NCBI RefSeq assembly: GCF_002266285.1
Contig: NZ_NPMS01000004.1
Coordinates: 1 to 64,000, forward strand
From: Virgibacillus indicus
Lineage (GTDB): Bacteria; Bacillota; Bacilli; Bacillales; Amphibacillaceae
Direction: 5' to 3'
DNA: 64,000 bases
Shown here in pieces: positions 45,919-53,127 of the stretch. The position numbers and the translations under genes are program-made. Under the pieces are notes generated by a model that made no database searches, was not told the DNA's origin, and worked only from the letters and a program-made list of their open reading frames with translations. Numbering within the stretch: position 1 is the first letter of the stretch; the number at the start of each line of letters is the position of its first letter.

Positions 45919-46462
45919 TCATATAAACCTCCCTTCCTTCAGCTTTTTCATAAAGCTGTTTTAACTTGTTTTTCCCACGATGAATTCTTGTCTTTACAGA
46001 AGGTAATTTAATTTTTAATATCCCAGCAATTTCTTCATATGTTTTATCATGAAAATAATAGAGTATCAGCGGGACTTTATATTTCACTTCCATTTGCTGT
46101 ATGCATTCATGTAAAAATAAGTGCTCTTCCTTTTCAAAATAATAGCTGCTTGCCTGTTCCAGCATCTGTGTTTTTCTCGCCTTATCCAACAGGCTGAATT
46201 CTCTTTTTCTCTTTCGGTAAAAATCCCTAGTCACATTCAAGGTGATTTGATAAATCCATGTGGAAAATTTCCCCGTGTGGTACTGATGAAGTTTACGGTA
46301 AATTTTAATAAACGTTTCCTGAACGATATCTGGAATTGTTTCCTCGGCAATTCCAAATTGAAAGGCAAATTTTTCAATTGTACGCTTGTAGCGGTTTACT
46401 AATTCTTCAAATGCTTTTTCATCTTTTGATTTTGCCAGTTCAATAATTTCAGCCTCTTCCAT
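45911..46462 (-). CDS. ECF-type RNA polymerase sigma factor
   Basis: A 183-residue sigma factor. Region 2 (about residues 20-90) contains FEELVNRYKRTIEKFAFQFG and DIVQETFIKIYRKLHQY, with the -10 recognising part FSTWIYQITLNVTRDFYRK. Region 4 (about 120-175) is CIQQMEVKYKVPLILYYFHDKTYEEIAGILKIKLPSVKTRIHRGKNKLK. It shares an 8-bp overlap with the downstream anti-sigma gene. The ATG follows AAGGGGAG. A TGAAAC/CGTT promoter-like pair lies directly upstream, as expected for autoregulation. Its group (SigX-, SigM- or YlaC-like) is not clear. Confidence 0.92.
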   Translation of the reverse strand: MEEAEIIELAKSKDEKAFEELVNRYKRTIEKFAFQFGIAEETIPDIVQETFIKIYRKLHQYHTGKFSTWIYQITLNVTRDFYRKRKREFSLLDKARKTQMLEQASSYYFEKEEHLFLHECIQQMEVKYKVPLILYYFHDKTYEEIAGILKIKLPSVKTRIHRGKNKLKQLYEKAEGREVYMNG

Positions 46463-46500
46463 ATGTGACTCCCCTTCTGCAATGCACCCTTCATCTATAG

Positions 46501-46528
46501 AACGAAGCTTACTGCAGCTAAAGTTTCA
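46501..46528 (-). promoter_or_regulatory. Candidate autoregulatory ECF promoter
   Basis: On the minus strand TGAAAC (46523-46528) and CGTT (46501-46504) are 18 bp apart, close to the ECF pattern TGAAAC-N16/17-CGTC. It lies 39 bp upstream of the sigma gene start codon. Confidence 0.5.
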
Positions 46529-46578
46529 TTTTCATAAAATATTTTCTATAAAATGTGTTTATATTTTTTAGTACGGGG

Positions 46579-46650
46579 TATAATTATAACTGTAAGACTT
46601 TCTCGTATTCCCCCTGTAAAGCAAAGCGATTAGCGCTTTGCTTTTTTTTT
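46579..46650 (+). ncRNA. Candidate small C-rich RNA or attenuator upstream of patB
   Basis: A perfect -10 box TATAAT (46579-46584) with a weak -35 is followed 36 bp later by a textbook terminator, GCAAAGCG-ATTAG-CGCTTTGC and nine T (46621-46650). No plus-strand gene precedes it after pgi, which has its own terminator. The roughly 60-base transcript would carry the unpaired C-rich stretch ATTCCCCCT (about 46606-46615), able to pair with AGGGGG-type ribosome binding sites. It could instead attenuate patB. Confidence 0.45.
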
Positions 46651-46724
46651 GCATTTGTTTCGCCGCTGATGATTAATATTATTAATGTTATAATAGCAAT
46701 AATAAATCGTCAGGAGGCATATAG

Positions 46725-47897
46725 ATGAGTACATTCGAAACATTGCATGACAGAAAAAATACACGATCTGTTAAATGGGATTTGCTGGAGCCTGTCTTTC
46801 AGTCCAGTGACGTGCTGCCAATGTGGGTAGCTGATATGGATTTCAAAGCACCTGATGCCGTAAATGAGGCACTCATCAAGCGGGCTCAGCATGGGATCTA
46901 TGGTTACACTGTTATTGATGAGGATGTTAAAGGATCCATCGTAAATTGGGTTGGCAAAAGACATAATTGGGATATAAAACCAGATTGGCTTTCTTTCAGT
47001 TCAGGGGTTGTAACAAGCTTACATATGGCTGTCCAGGCCTTTACCGAACCGAATGATAAAATATTAATTCAAACACCTGTTTATACACCATTCTACAATG
47101 TTATTAAAGAGCATGACAGAGAAGTTGTTAAAAATCCGCTTGCATTAAAGGATAATTATTATACCATTGATTTTGCAGACTTTGAGGAAAAATTGAAACA
47201 AGGTGTGAAAGCATTTATCTTATGCTCCCCACACAATCCAGTTGGCCGGGTCTGGAAGAAAGACGAATTATTGGAAATGGCTCGTCTTTGTTTAAAGTAT
47301 GATGTATTTATTTTTGCAGATGAAATTCATTCTGACCTTGTGCTACCGGGAAATGACCATACCCCATTTGCATCACTTTCTGATGAAATAGCTGAGAAAA
47401 CAATTACCTGCATGGCTCCATCCAAAACGTTTAACCTGGCCGGACTGGATGCTTCCTATGTAATTACTTCAAATGAGGAATTACGCAGTAAACTGGATGC
47501 TGAATTTAATAAGCAGGGCTTCCACAACATGCTTAATACAATGGGGAATACTGCTTTGGAGGCTGCCTATACTTATGGAGCACCATGGCTTGATGAATTG
47601 CTTCAAGTACTTCAGAGCCATCAACAGTATGTAACAAAAATGTTTGAAGAACATGCCAAAGAGCTTAAAGTGGTTCAATCTGAAGGCACATACCTGCTTT
47701 GGATTGATTGCAGTGCACTTGAAATGAATCATAAGGAATTGAAAAAGTTTATGATAGAAGAAGCACGAGTTGGCCTTAATACTGGAGTTGACTACGGAGA
47801 CGAAGGTGGCACTTTCATGCGAATGAACATTGCCTGTCCACGAGTCACATTGGAAGAAGGAGTCAATCGTATTATTACTGCAGTAAATAATAGATAA
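46725..47897 (+). CDS. patB: PatB/MalY-type pyridoxal phosphate C-S lyase/aminotransferase
   Basis: A fold-type I PLP enzyme of 390 residues. PatB of B. subtilis has cystathionine/cysteine beta-lyase activity. The N-terminal RKNTRSVKWD, the substrate loop LPMWVADMDFKAP near residue 33, NPVGRVW near residue 171, the PLP-phosphate region FADEIHSDLV near residue 200 and the Schiff-base Lys in APSKTFNLAGL near residue 235 are all present. AGGAGG precedes the ATG. In B. subtilis patB lies beside kinB-kapB; kapB occurs here 1.1 kb downstream, while kinB is missing. Confidence 0.93.
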   Translation: MSTFETLHDRKNTRSVKWDLLEPVFQSSDVLPMWVADMDFKAPDAVNEALIKRAQHGIYGYTVIDEDVKGSIVNWVGKRHNWDIKPDWLSFSSGVVTSLHMAVQAFTEPNDKILIQTPVYTPFYNVIKEHDREVVKNPLALKDNYYTIDFADFEEKLKQGVKAFILCSPHNPVGRVWKKDELLEMARLCLKYDVFIFADEIHSDLVLPGNDHTPFASLSDEIAEKTITCMAPSKTFNLAGLDASYVITSNEELRSKLDAEFNKQGFHNMLNTMGNTALEAAYTYGAPWLDELLQVLQSHQQYVTKMFEEHAKELKVVQSEGTYLLWIDCSALEMNHKELKKFMIEEARVGLNTGVDYGDEGGTFMRMNIACPRVTLEEGVNRIITAVNNR

Positions 47898-47910
47898 TCA
47901 GCTACATTGA

Positions 47911-47946
47911 AAAATGCCATGCACAAGAAACTGCATGGCATTTTTT
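47911..47946 (+). terminator. Terminator of patB
   Basis: AAAATGCCATGCA and TGCATGGCATTTT enclose an 8-10-base loop, then T run. It may also end the convergent lipoprotein gene. Confidence 0.88.
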
Positions 47947-47967
47947 ATTCTTCAGACAACATGTTAA

Positions 47968-48540
47968 TTACTCTTCCTGTTTCTCATTAAACTGGGTCGG
48001 GTCTGTTGGGGATTCAGTTGATTCTGCATCAGGATCTGTTTTAATCTCTCCACAGGCAATTCGGACACCGGAATTCCCACTAGGCTGGCTTATACCATCA
48101 TCCTGGGATTCGTCGATAACTATTGAAGTACCCTCGCCCTGAAACAATGAATTTTTCCCTTCAAGCATTGTTGCCCCTGCAAGCATTAATTCAGCCTCTG
48201 CCAGACCTCCGCCATCTGCTTCAATATTAGGTAAATCACCAAGATGCGGACCTTTTGGATGCATTAATCCATGTTCTTTTCCTTCAGGATTAAAATGATT
48301 TCCCGCGGTGGTAAAATCCGGACCCTCACATTTTGGATATTCATGAATATGAATTCCATGAAAGCCAGGTGCCAGACCTTCCAGTTTTAATTTTATTTGT
48401 ACCCCGTCCGGCTGTTCAGAAAATCCCGCGGTCCCAATCATATCACCATCTGAATTATATATGTCCACATTCCGATTTGTCTCCGCATTACTCTGACAGC
48501 CGGCAAGGAAGAGGATAATTATTAAAAAAAATAGACGCAT
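47968..48540 (-). CDS. Cu/Zn superoxide dismutase-like lipoprotein with an altered copper site
   Basis: A 190-residue SodC/YojM-type lipoprotein (lipobox LAGC, Cys15). Of the copper ligands, His64 and His66 (GIHIHEY) and the bridging His82 (GNHFNP) are present. The fourth, normally the His of a VHE/IHE motif, is Asp143 (IVIDESQDD). The zinc ligands His82, His90, His99 and Asp102 and the disulfide pair Cys71-Cys163 remain. B. subtilis YojM is also reported to lack copper ligands, so enzymatic superoxide dismutation is doubtful. AAGGAG precedes the ATG. The C-terminal tail is Asp/Glu-rich. Confidence 0.9.
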   Translation of the reverse strand: MRLFFLIIILFLAGCQSNAETNRNVDIYNSDGDMIGTAGFSEQPDGVQIKLKLEGLAPGFHGIHIHEYPKCEGPDFTTAGNHFNPEGKEHGLMHPKGPHLGDLPNIEADGGGLAEAELMLAGATMLEGKNSLFQGEGTSIVIDESQDDGISQPSGNSGVRIACGEIKTDPDAESTESPTDPTQFNEKQEE

Positions 48541-48602
48541 ACCGTTTTCTCCTTTTCGTTACTTTACCTGTTAGTATTTACAAGAACGAAAAGGATAAAC
48601 GT

Positions 48603-48632
48603 AAAAAATCTCCTTCAACAATGAAAGAGATC
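48603..48632 (-). terminator. Terminator of the 66-residue membrane protein gene
   Basis: ATCTC and GAGAT arms with an imperfect inner stem, followed on the minus strand by six T. Confidence 0.6.
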
Positions 48633-48643
48633 TTTGGATACAG

Positions 48644-48844
48644 TTATTTATTTTGTCCTGAAGTACTGTCTGTTTCTTTTATATTATATTTATTATTGAA
48701 TTCACGTTCATCTTTTTTGGATTTTTTGAAAAACCATATCGTTGCAAAAACTGCCAATATCATAAAGATACCCAACACTATAAACGAAGGTATATATTCT
48801 GATTTATCTTCAGGAAAATAAAGAAATGGCATTAGTAATGTCAT
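48644..48844 (-). CDS. Small single-span membrane protein
   Basis: A 66-residue product with a short outside N terminus, one hydrophobic span (about residues 18-40, IPSFIVLGIFMILAVFATIWFF) and a charged cytoplasmic tail beginning KKSKKDERE. AAGGAAGTGAG precedes the ATG, and a hairpin with a T run follows the stop, which supports a real gene. No family is recognised. An overlapping plus-strand frame of the same size lacks a ribosome binding site. Confidence 0.6.
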   Translation of the reverse strand: MTLLMPFLYFPEDKSEYIPSFIVLGIFMILAVFATIWFFKKSKKDEREFNNKYNIKETDSTSGQNK

Positions 48845-48967
48845 TAGTACTCACTTCCTTTTCTGCTATACAGTATAACAAACATTTTCATGTTTCTAAA
48901 TAACCAATAGTAAATATTCGCGAATTTGTTACAAATTTGGCACAATGAATAGGAGGAGGCTGATTAA

Positions 48968-49363
48968 ATGGCAGAAGTCAATATTGGAGAAATTGTTCGA
49001 GCGCATTACAATTCAGGAACATACATAGGTGAGGTAAAAGAAGATCGCAGTGACCGTTATCTTATCGAGGTACTTGCCGTTCATAAGCATCCAATGCAGG
49101 GCGACCTTCATAATCCAGGTGAAGTGGAAGGAGTTTTCTTTCATGAACGCAAAGCACTCGCACATCATGAGAAAATGAATGTAAAAAAACCTGCAGTTCA
49201 TCCATTTTCGGATGAAATCCCGGCATATAAAGAATCTCTTGAGCTTGCTGTAAATAAGTATAAAGATAAACTTCAATCCGAAGACACAGCTTACAATAAA
49301 CAGGCTTTACTCAAATTAGACGGGCTTGAAAAAATATATGCAGAAAAAAGCTATTATAGATAA
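48968..49363 (+). CDS. kapB: Kinase-associated protein B
   Basis: A 131-residue KapB homologue. In B. subtilis KapB is needed for KinB to feed the sporulation phosphorelay. The N-terminal small beta-barrel (NIGEIVRAHYNSGTYIGEVKEDRSDRYLIEVLAV) and the phrase HPMQGDLHNPGEVEGVFFHERKALAHHEK are characteristic. This protein has no lipobox, unlike the historic name 'lipoprotein'. AGGAGGAGG lies upstream. No kinB is next to it. Confidence 0.9.
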   Translation: MAEVNIGEIVRAHYNSGTYIGEVKEDRSDRYLIEVLAVHKHPMQGDLHNPGEVEGVFFHERKALAHHEKMNVKKPAVHPFSDEIPAYKESLELAVNKYKDKLQSEDTAYNKQALLKLDGLEKIYAEKSYYR

Positions 49364-49370
49364 AAAATAA

Positions 49371-49400
49371 AAAAGCTAGAGAACAGGCCCTCTAGCTTTT
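49371..49400. terminator. Bidirectional terminator between kapB and ptsH
   Basis: AAAAGCTAGAG and CTCTAGCTTTT enclose an 8-base loop between convergent genes. Confidence 0.9.
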
Positions 49401-49404
49401 CTTT

Positions 49405-49668
49405 TTATTCTCCCAAATGTTCTTTAATTACTTCGCTAACCCCGTTAATTGCATCCTCTTCATCACCGCCGGTTGCAGTAACACTGATTTCAGCACCTTT
49501 AGGAATACCCAGTGACATAACTCCCATAATGGATTTAAGATTTACTGATTTTCCGTTGTAGGAAACCTCAACATCGGATTCATATTGCCCGGCTTTATTA
49601 ACAAGCAATGTCGCTGGACGCGCATGAACTCCTGTATCTGCAGTAATTGTAAATGTTTGTTCTTTCAT
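49405..49668 (-). CDS. ptsH: HPr phosphocarrier protein
   Basis: An 87-residue HPr. The catalytic His15 is in DTGVHARPATLL, and the HPr-kinase site Ser46 is in LKSIMGVMSLGIPKG. It carries phosphate from enzyme I to sugar-specific IIA proteins and, as Ser46-P-HPr, acts with CcpA in carbon repression. His15 excludes Crh, which lacks it. The start at 49668 follows AAGGAAG. No ptsI (enzyme I) is adjacent, so this is either a detached ptsH or a second HPr. Confidence 0.93.
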   Translation of the reverse strand: MKEQTFTITADTGVHARPATLLVNKAGQYESDVEVSYNGKSVNLKSIMGVMSLGIPKGAEISVTATGGDEEDAINGVSEVIKEHLGE

Positions 49669-49891
49669 TATAATCTTCCTTTCATAACTATTATTTTCAT
49701 ATGTACCCTTTTTGTGTACATTTAATGCATTCTTAGTGAAAAATTGCACTAACTATATTATATACAATTCTTTGGTATTTTGAAACTAATATCCAAAGTT
49801 ATTTTCAATAACCTGAAGATATTTGTTTTTAGACAAACGTTATGATAACTTTGACTTAGAAATATGACCTTTTTATATGGGAGGAAAAAAA

Positions 49892-50599
49892 ATGAGTGTA
49901 CATATTGGTGCACAGCAAGGTGAAATTGCAGACAAAATATTACTGCCTGGCGATCCTTTGCGTGCAAAATATATTGCAGAAACATTTCTTAATGATGTAA
50001 CACAATACAATCAGGTACGTGGAATGTATGGATTTACTGGAACCTATAACGGGGAACGGATATCTGTTCAAGGAACCGGTATGGGAGTTCCTTCCATCTC
50101 TATTTATGTAAATGAATTAATTCAGAGTTATAATGTGAAGAAATTAATCCGTGTTGGTACATGTGGTGCCATTCAAAAAGATGTAAAGGTACGTGATGTC
50201 ATTCTTGCTCAGGGGGCTACTACGGACTCTAGCGTTAATCAGCTGGTATTCAAAGGAATTGATTATGCTCCGTTAGCTGACTTTGAATTGCTGAAAAACG
50301 CATATGATGTCGGTATTGAAAAGGGAATGAACTTGCGAGTCGGAAACGTATTTACAAGTGATACCTTCTATCGTGATAATGCGAAAGAGTTTAATGAATT
50401 ACTGGCAGCGTATAAAGTTCTTGCTATTGAAATGGAAACAACCGCACTTTACACATTGGCAGCTAAATTTGACCGTCAGGCATTATCTGTTTTGACTGTT
50501 TCCGATCATATTTTAACCGGTGAGGAAACAAGTGCTGATGAACGTCAAACTACCTTTAATGAAATGATGGAAATTGCACTGGAAGCAGCAATAAAATAA
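49892..50599 (+). CDS. deoD: Purine nucleoside phosphorylase, DeoD type
   Basis: The hexameric low-molecular-mass purine nucleoside phosphorylase of 235 residues. It splits (deoxy)inosine, guanosine and adenosine with phosphate. The N-terminal [27 protein letters not shown] holds the phosphate-binding Gly/Arg. [17 protein letters not shown] and [11 protein letters not shown] are family signatures, and [11 protein letters not shown] near residue 180 and SDHILTGE near residue 205 (catalytic Asp) are intact. The start at 49892 follows GGGAGG. Confidence 0.96.
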   Translation: MSVHIGAQQGEIADKILLPGDPLRAKYIAETFLNDVTQYNQVRGMYGFTGTYNGERISVQGTGMGVPSISIYVNELIQSYNVKKLIRVGTCGAIQKDVKVRDVILAQGATTDSSVNQLVFKGIDYAPLADFELLKNAYDVGIEKGMNLRVGNVFTSDTFYRDNAKEFNELLAAYKVLAIEMETTALYTLAAKFDRQALSVLTVSDHILTGEETSADERQTTFNEMMEIALEAAIK

Positions 50600-50614
50600 A
50601 TGAATGATGGATAA

Positions 50615-50647
50615 GGCGCCTTTCATATAATCATGAAAGGCCTTTTT
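50615..50647 (+). terminator. Terminator of deoD
   Basis: GGCGCCTTTCA and TGAAAGGCC enclose an 8-base loop, followed by TTTTT. Confidence 0.88.
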
Positions 50648-50750
50648 CATCCCCTTTATAATACATGCGTTTATTTAGACATTATGTTAAACTAATTAAA
50701 ACAAAGCAGACATATTGAACGTTCACCTCAGGAAGGATGTAAACACATTT

Positions 50751-51224
50751 ATGGAACTATTTTTAAACTTCCCATTAACAGCTGCTTTAGTGGCAATTGT
50801 TTTTGCCCAGGTTATTAAAATTCCCATAAAATTAATTGTTACAAAGGAATTTAAACCAAGCCTGGCATTTAGCACTGGTGGCATGCCGAGCAGTCATTCT
50901 GCGGCAGTGACAGCATTAACAACAGGAATTGGGATTATGGAGGGTGTAACCTCACCCGTGTTTGCCGTAGCCTTCGTTTTCAGTATCATTACAATGTTTG
51001 ATGCAACTGGTGTACGCAGGCATGCAGGTGAACATGCAGTCGTTTTAAATCAGTTAATCAAAGACTTTCAATATTTCGTAGACGGTGCAAAAGATTGGAA
51101 TAAAAAAGAGGAATATGAAAAAAGACAGGAGTTAAAGGAACTTTTGGGACACCAGCCAATCGAAGTATTCTTTGGCGGAGTAACCGGGATCGGAATTGCC
51201 TTTTTGCTTTATCCATTTTATTAA
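50751..51224 (+). CDS. yuiD: Divergent PAP2-family membrane protein YuiD
   Basis: A 157-residue membrane protein of the DUF212/YuiD family, related to PAP2 acid phosphatases. The motif GGMPSSHSAAVTAL near residue 43 matches the central PAP2 block, and RRHAGEHAVVLNQL near residue 88 the following histidine. About four spans are seen. Its activity is unproven. The ATG at 50751 is 14 bases from AGGAAGG, a long spacing, but no better start is in frame. The block yuiD-yuiC-yuiB-ndh-yumC follows B. subtilis. Confidence 0.88.
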   Translation: MELFLNFPLTAALVAIVFAQVIKIPIKLIVTKEFKPSLAFSTGGMPSSHSAAVTALTTGIGIMEGVTSPVFAVAFVFSIITMFDATGVRRHAGEHAVVLNQLIKDFQYFVDGAKDWNKKEEYEKRQELKELLGHQPIEVFFGGVTGIGIAFLLYPFY

Positions 51225-51226
51225 GA

Positions 51227-51268
51227 TAAAAACAAGACCTCCGAACAATCTTGGAGGTCTTGTTTTTA
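51227..51268. terminator. Bidirectional terminator between yuiD and yuiC
   Basis: AAACAAGACCTCC and GGAGGTCTTGTTT enclose a 10-base loop between convergent genes. Confidence 0.9.
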
Positions 51269-51271
51269 TAA

Positions 51272-51943
51272 TCAGCTTTCGTTTATTTGCTGTCTAAACA
51301 CCTGAAGTGCCTCATTCTCATTTAATTTTGTGAGGTCTTCCTCTGTTAATTCACCATTTCCCATTTCAACTATATAGACTTCCACTTCCCTTTTGCCCCA
51401 CTGGTCATAAACATCGGAAACCGTATTATAAAAAAGATCTAGTTGATTCCCGTTTATGGCACTGCCTTTATCAGCTACAACACCGAAACCGTAATTTGGA
51501 ATATATATAATTGTCCCTAAAGGATAAACATTCAAATCTGCCGCAATAGTAGAGTACAAGTCTCGTGTCACTTTTACTCCAGAAAATGTGATACCGTATT
51601 CTGGATGATCGGGTGTTTTCCCGGTTGATTCCACCCCTGCAGTATAGCCGGTAGCTACAACAACGGAGCTGGGATATTGTTCAAAGTTGCCCCACTCCTC
51701 CAAAGTTTGAGGAGCCTCAACCTCATTACTGGAAATATATCTTTTCTTTGCTTTCACAATGTTTAGTGACTTCATTGCTATCTCAGTTTGTTTTTGCTCA
51801 AAACTGCTGGTAACATTTGAATTTTTTTCCCATTTATAAATGTCTGCTAACGATACATTGGAAATGGATGTTATAGTTACCAATACGGCTCCTAAAAATA
51901 ACAGTGTCATTCCCGCACGACGAAAAGTATTCTTTATATTCAT
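51272..51943 (-). CDS. yuiC: Secreted 3D-domain (MltA-like) protein YuiC
   Basis: A 223-residue protein with an N-terminal signal/anchor (residues 11-33) and a C-terminal 3D domain (about 95-200), the double-psi barrel of MltA-type and stationary-phase-survival lytic transglycosylases. The three conserved aspartates appear in [23 protein letters not shown] and QLDLFYNT. It probably cuts glycan strands in the wall during stationary phase or germination. AGAGAGGTGG precedes the ATG. Confidence 0.9.
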   Translation of the reverse strand: MNIKNTFRRAGMTLLFLGAVLVTITSISNVSLADIYKWEKNSNVTSSFEQKQTEIAMKSLNIVKAKKRYISSNEVEAPQTLEEWGNFEQYPSSVVVATGYTAGVESTGKTPDHPEYGITFSGVKVTRDLYSTIAADLNVYPLGTIIYIPNYGFGVVADKGSAINGNQLDLFYNTVSDVYDQWGKREVEVYIVEMGNGELTEEDLTKLNENEALQVFRQQINES

Positions 51944-52124
51944 GATTCCACCTCTCTGGCAGTAAACTTTAAGATTTCATAACTAATGCAAAGGCTATAT
52001 ATGTCACATTCAGTAAAAACATATTTGAATGCATCAGCTAGCTCAAGCATTCTAAAGTTTACTATTCTACCAGTTCAGCTTTACCAATTTGCAGAATAAT
52101 ATACGACTTTTTTTGTAAAAATAA

Positions 52125-52164
52125 AAACACACGCTTATTCTCATTTGAGAAACTACGTGTGTTT
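52125..52164 (-). terminator. Terminator far downstream of yuiB
   Basis: AAACACACG/CGTGTGTTT with an inner TTCTC/GAGAA stem, followed on the minus strand by TTTTTATTTTT. No gene on the minus strand ends close by; the nearest is yuiB (52707), so its 3' untranslated region would include the 52-bp repeat array. Confidence 0.85.
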
Positions 52165-52243
52165 GCTGATTTTTATTTAGAATAAAGGCTATTTAATAAA
52201 AGATCTTTCTTGCAATTAAATGAATAAACCAAAGATGCTGTGG

Positions 52244-52643
52244 GCAGTTTCTATAGACTGCGACATAACTGCCCTGTTGATTTCAACTTCGGACGGATGT
52301 TTCACGGGTTGAACGGATTATCAGGATTTGGGGTACTTCTCTGAGCCCAAATAGCTAGAAAACAATAGCTACCGGTCACATAGAGCACCTCTCTAAGCCC
52401 ATACAACCAGAAACAAATAGCTACCGGTCACATAGAGTGCCTCTCTAAGCCCAAATAGCCAGAAACAAGTTGCTGCCGGTCACATAGAGTGCCTCTCTAA
52501 GCCCATACAACCAGAAACAAGTTGCCACCGGTCACATAGAGTGCCTCTCTGAGCCCAAACAACAAGAATCAAATAGCCACCGGTCACATAGAGTGCCTCT
52601 CTGAGCCCAAACAACCAGAACAAGTTGCCACCGGTCACATAGA
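52244..52643. repeat. Head-plus-array repeat element: hairpin, 70-bp head, six 52-bp units (copy 1)
   Basis: A GCAGTTT.../...GACTGC hairpin (52244-52261) and a 70-bp head (52277-52346) precede six 52-bp units. GGTCACATAG recurs at 52374, 52426, 52478, 52530, 52582 and 52633. The head is 67/70 identical to that at 61274-61343, and the hairpin stem is kept there with a G-U to A-U change. This fills most of the 763-bp gap between yuiC and yuiB; the piece 51944-52124 holds the yuiC promoter region only. Confidence 0.93.
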
Positions 52644-52706
52644 GGATATTTCGGTGGATGATCAATCACGTACTTAACTTCAGTAATCCAAACAAAAAAA
52701 GCAATA

Positions 52707-53018
52707 TTAAAACATCTGATATCCACTTTTACGCAATATTTTAATTACAATTCCTGAAACAATTGTACCAGCTAATCCTGATAATAAAATGGTAATATCT
52801 ACCGGAGTAATTTCCGTTAATTTCGTGAATGCTATGGAAAAGGAGTCTCCCGGGTTTTTGAAATATTCTAATGTAGAAAGATCATCTATAATCATAATTA
52901 CAATAATTGGATAGATAAAAGACATTAACCAGGTGCGTCTTAATAGCATATTCAGGATAAAAGCAATTCCAAAAAATATGACGAAATATAATAGTATTGA
53001 TACAACTAATTGAATCAA
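52707..53018 (-). CDS. yuiB: YuiB-like small membrane protein
   Basis: A protein of 103 residues with three hydrophobic spans (residues 2-26, 30-48 and about 75-95) and an acidic segment (DDLSTLEYFKNPGDSF) between. Its place between yuiC and ndh matches B. subtilis yuiB, whose function is unknown. I place the start at the TTG at 53018, because GAAGGGAG lies 8 bases upstream; an in-frame ATG at 53048 has no site and would include that sequence in the coding region. Confidence 0.82.
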   Translation of the reverse strand: MIQLVVSILLYFVIFFGIAFILNMLLRRTWLMSFIYPIIVIMIIDDLSTLEYFKNPGDSFSIAFTKLTEITPVDITILLSGLAGTIVSGIVIKILRKSGYQMF

Positions 53019-53127
53019 TGATGTATCTCCCTTCACTTTCTCTTTCATTTTACACAGTCTTCATTTTATAATAAAACGAAAGAAAAGCAAAGACACATGT
53101 CACTGTCCTTCCTTTTCTTGTTTTGCA

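Noticed and set aside
48621..48821. 66-codon plus-strand frame opposite the small membrane protein gene
   Set aside because: It has no ribosome binding site, while the minus-strand frame has AAGGAAGTGAG and a terminator.
52480..52726. Two short minus-strand frames over the 52-bp units
   Set aside because: They repeat LYVTGG-like peptides dictated by the DNA repeat; this is not a real protein.
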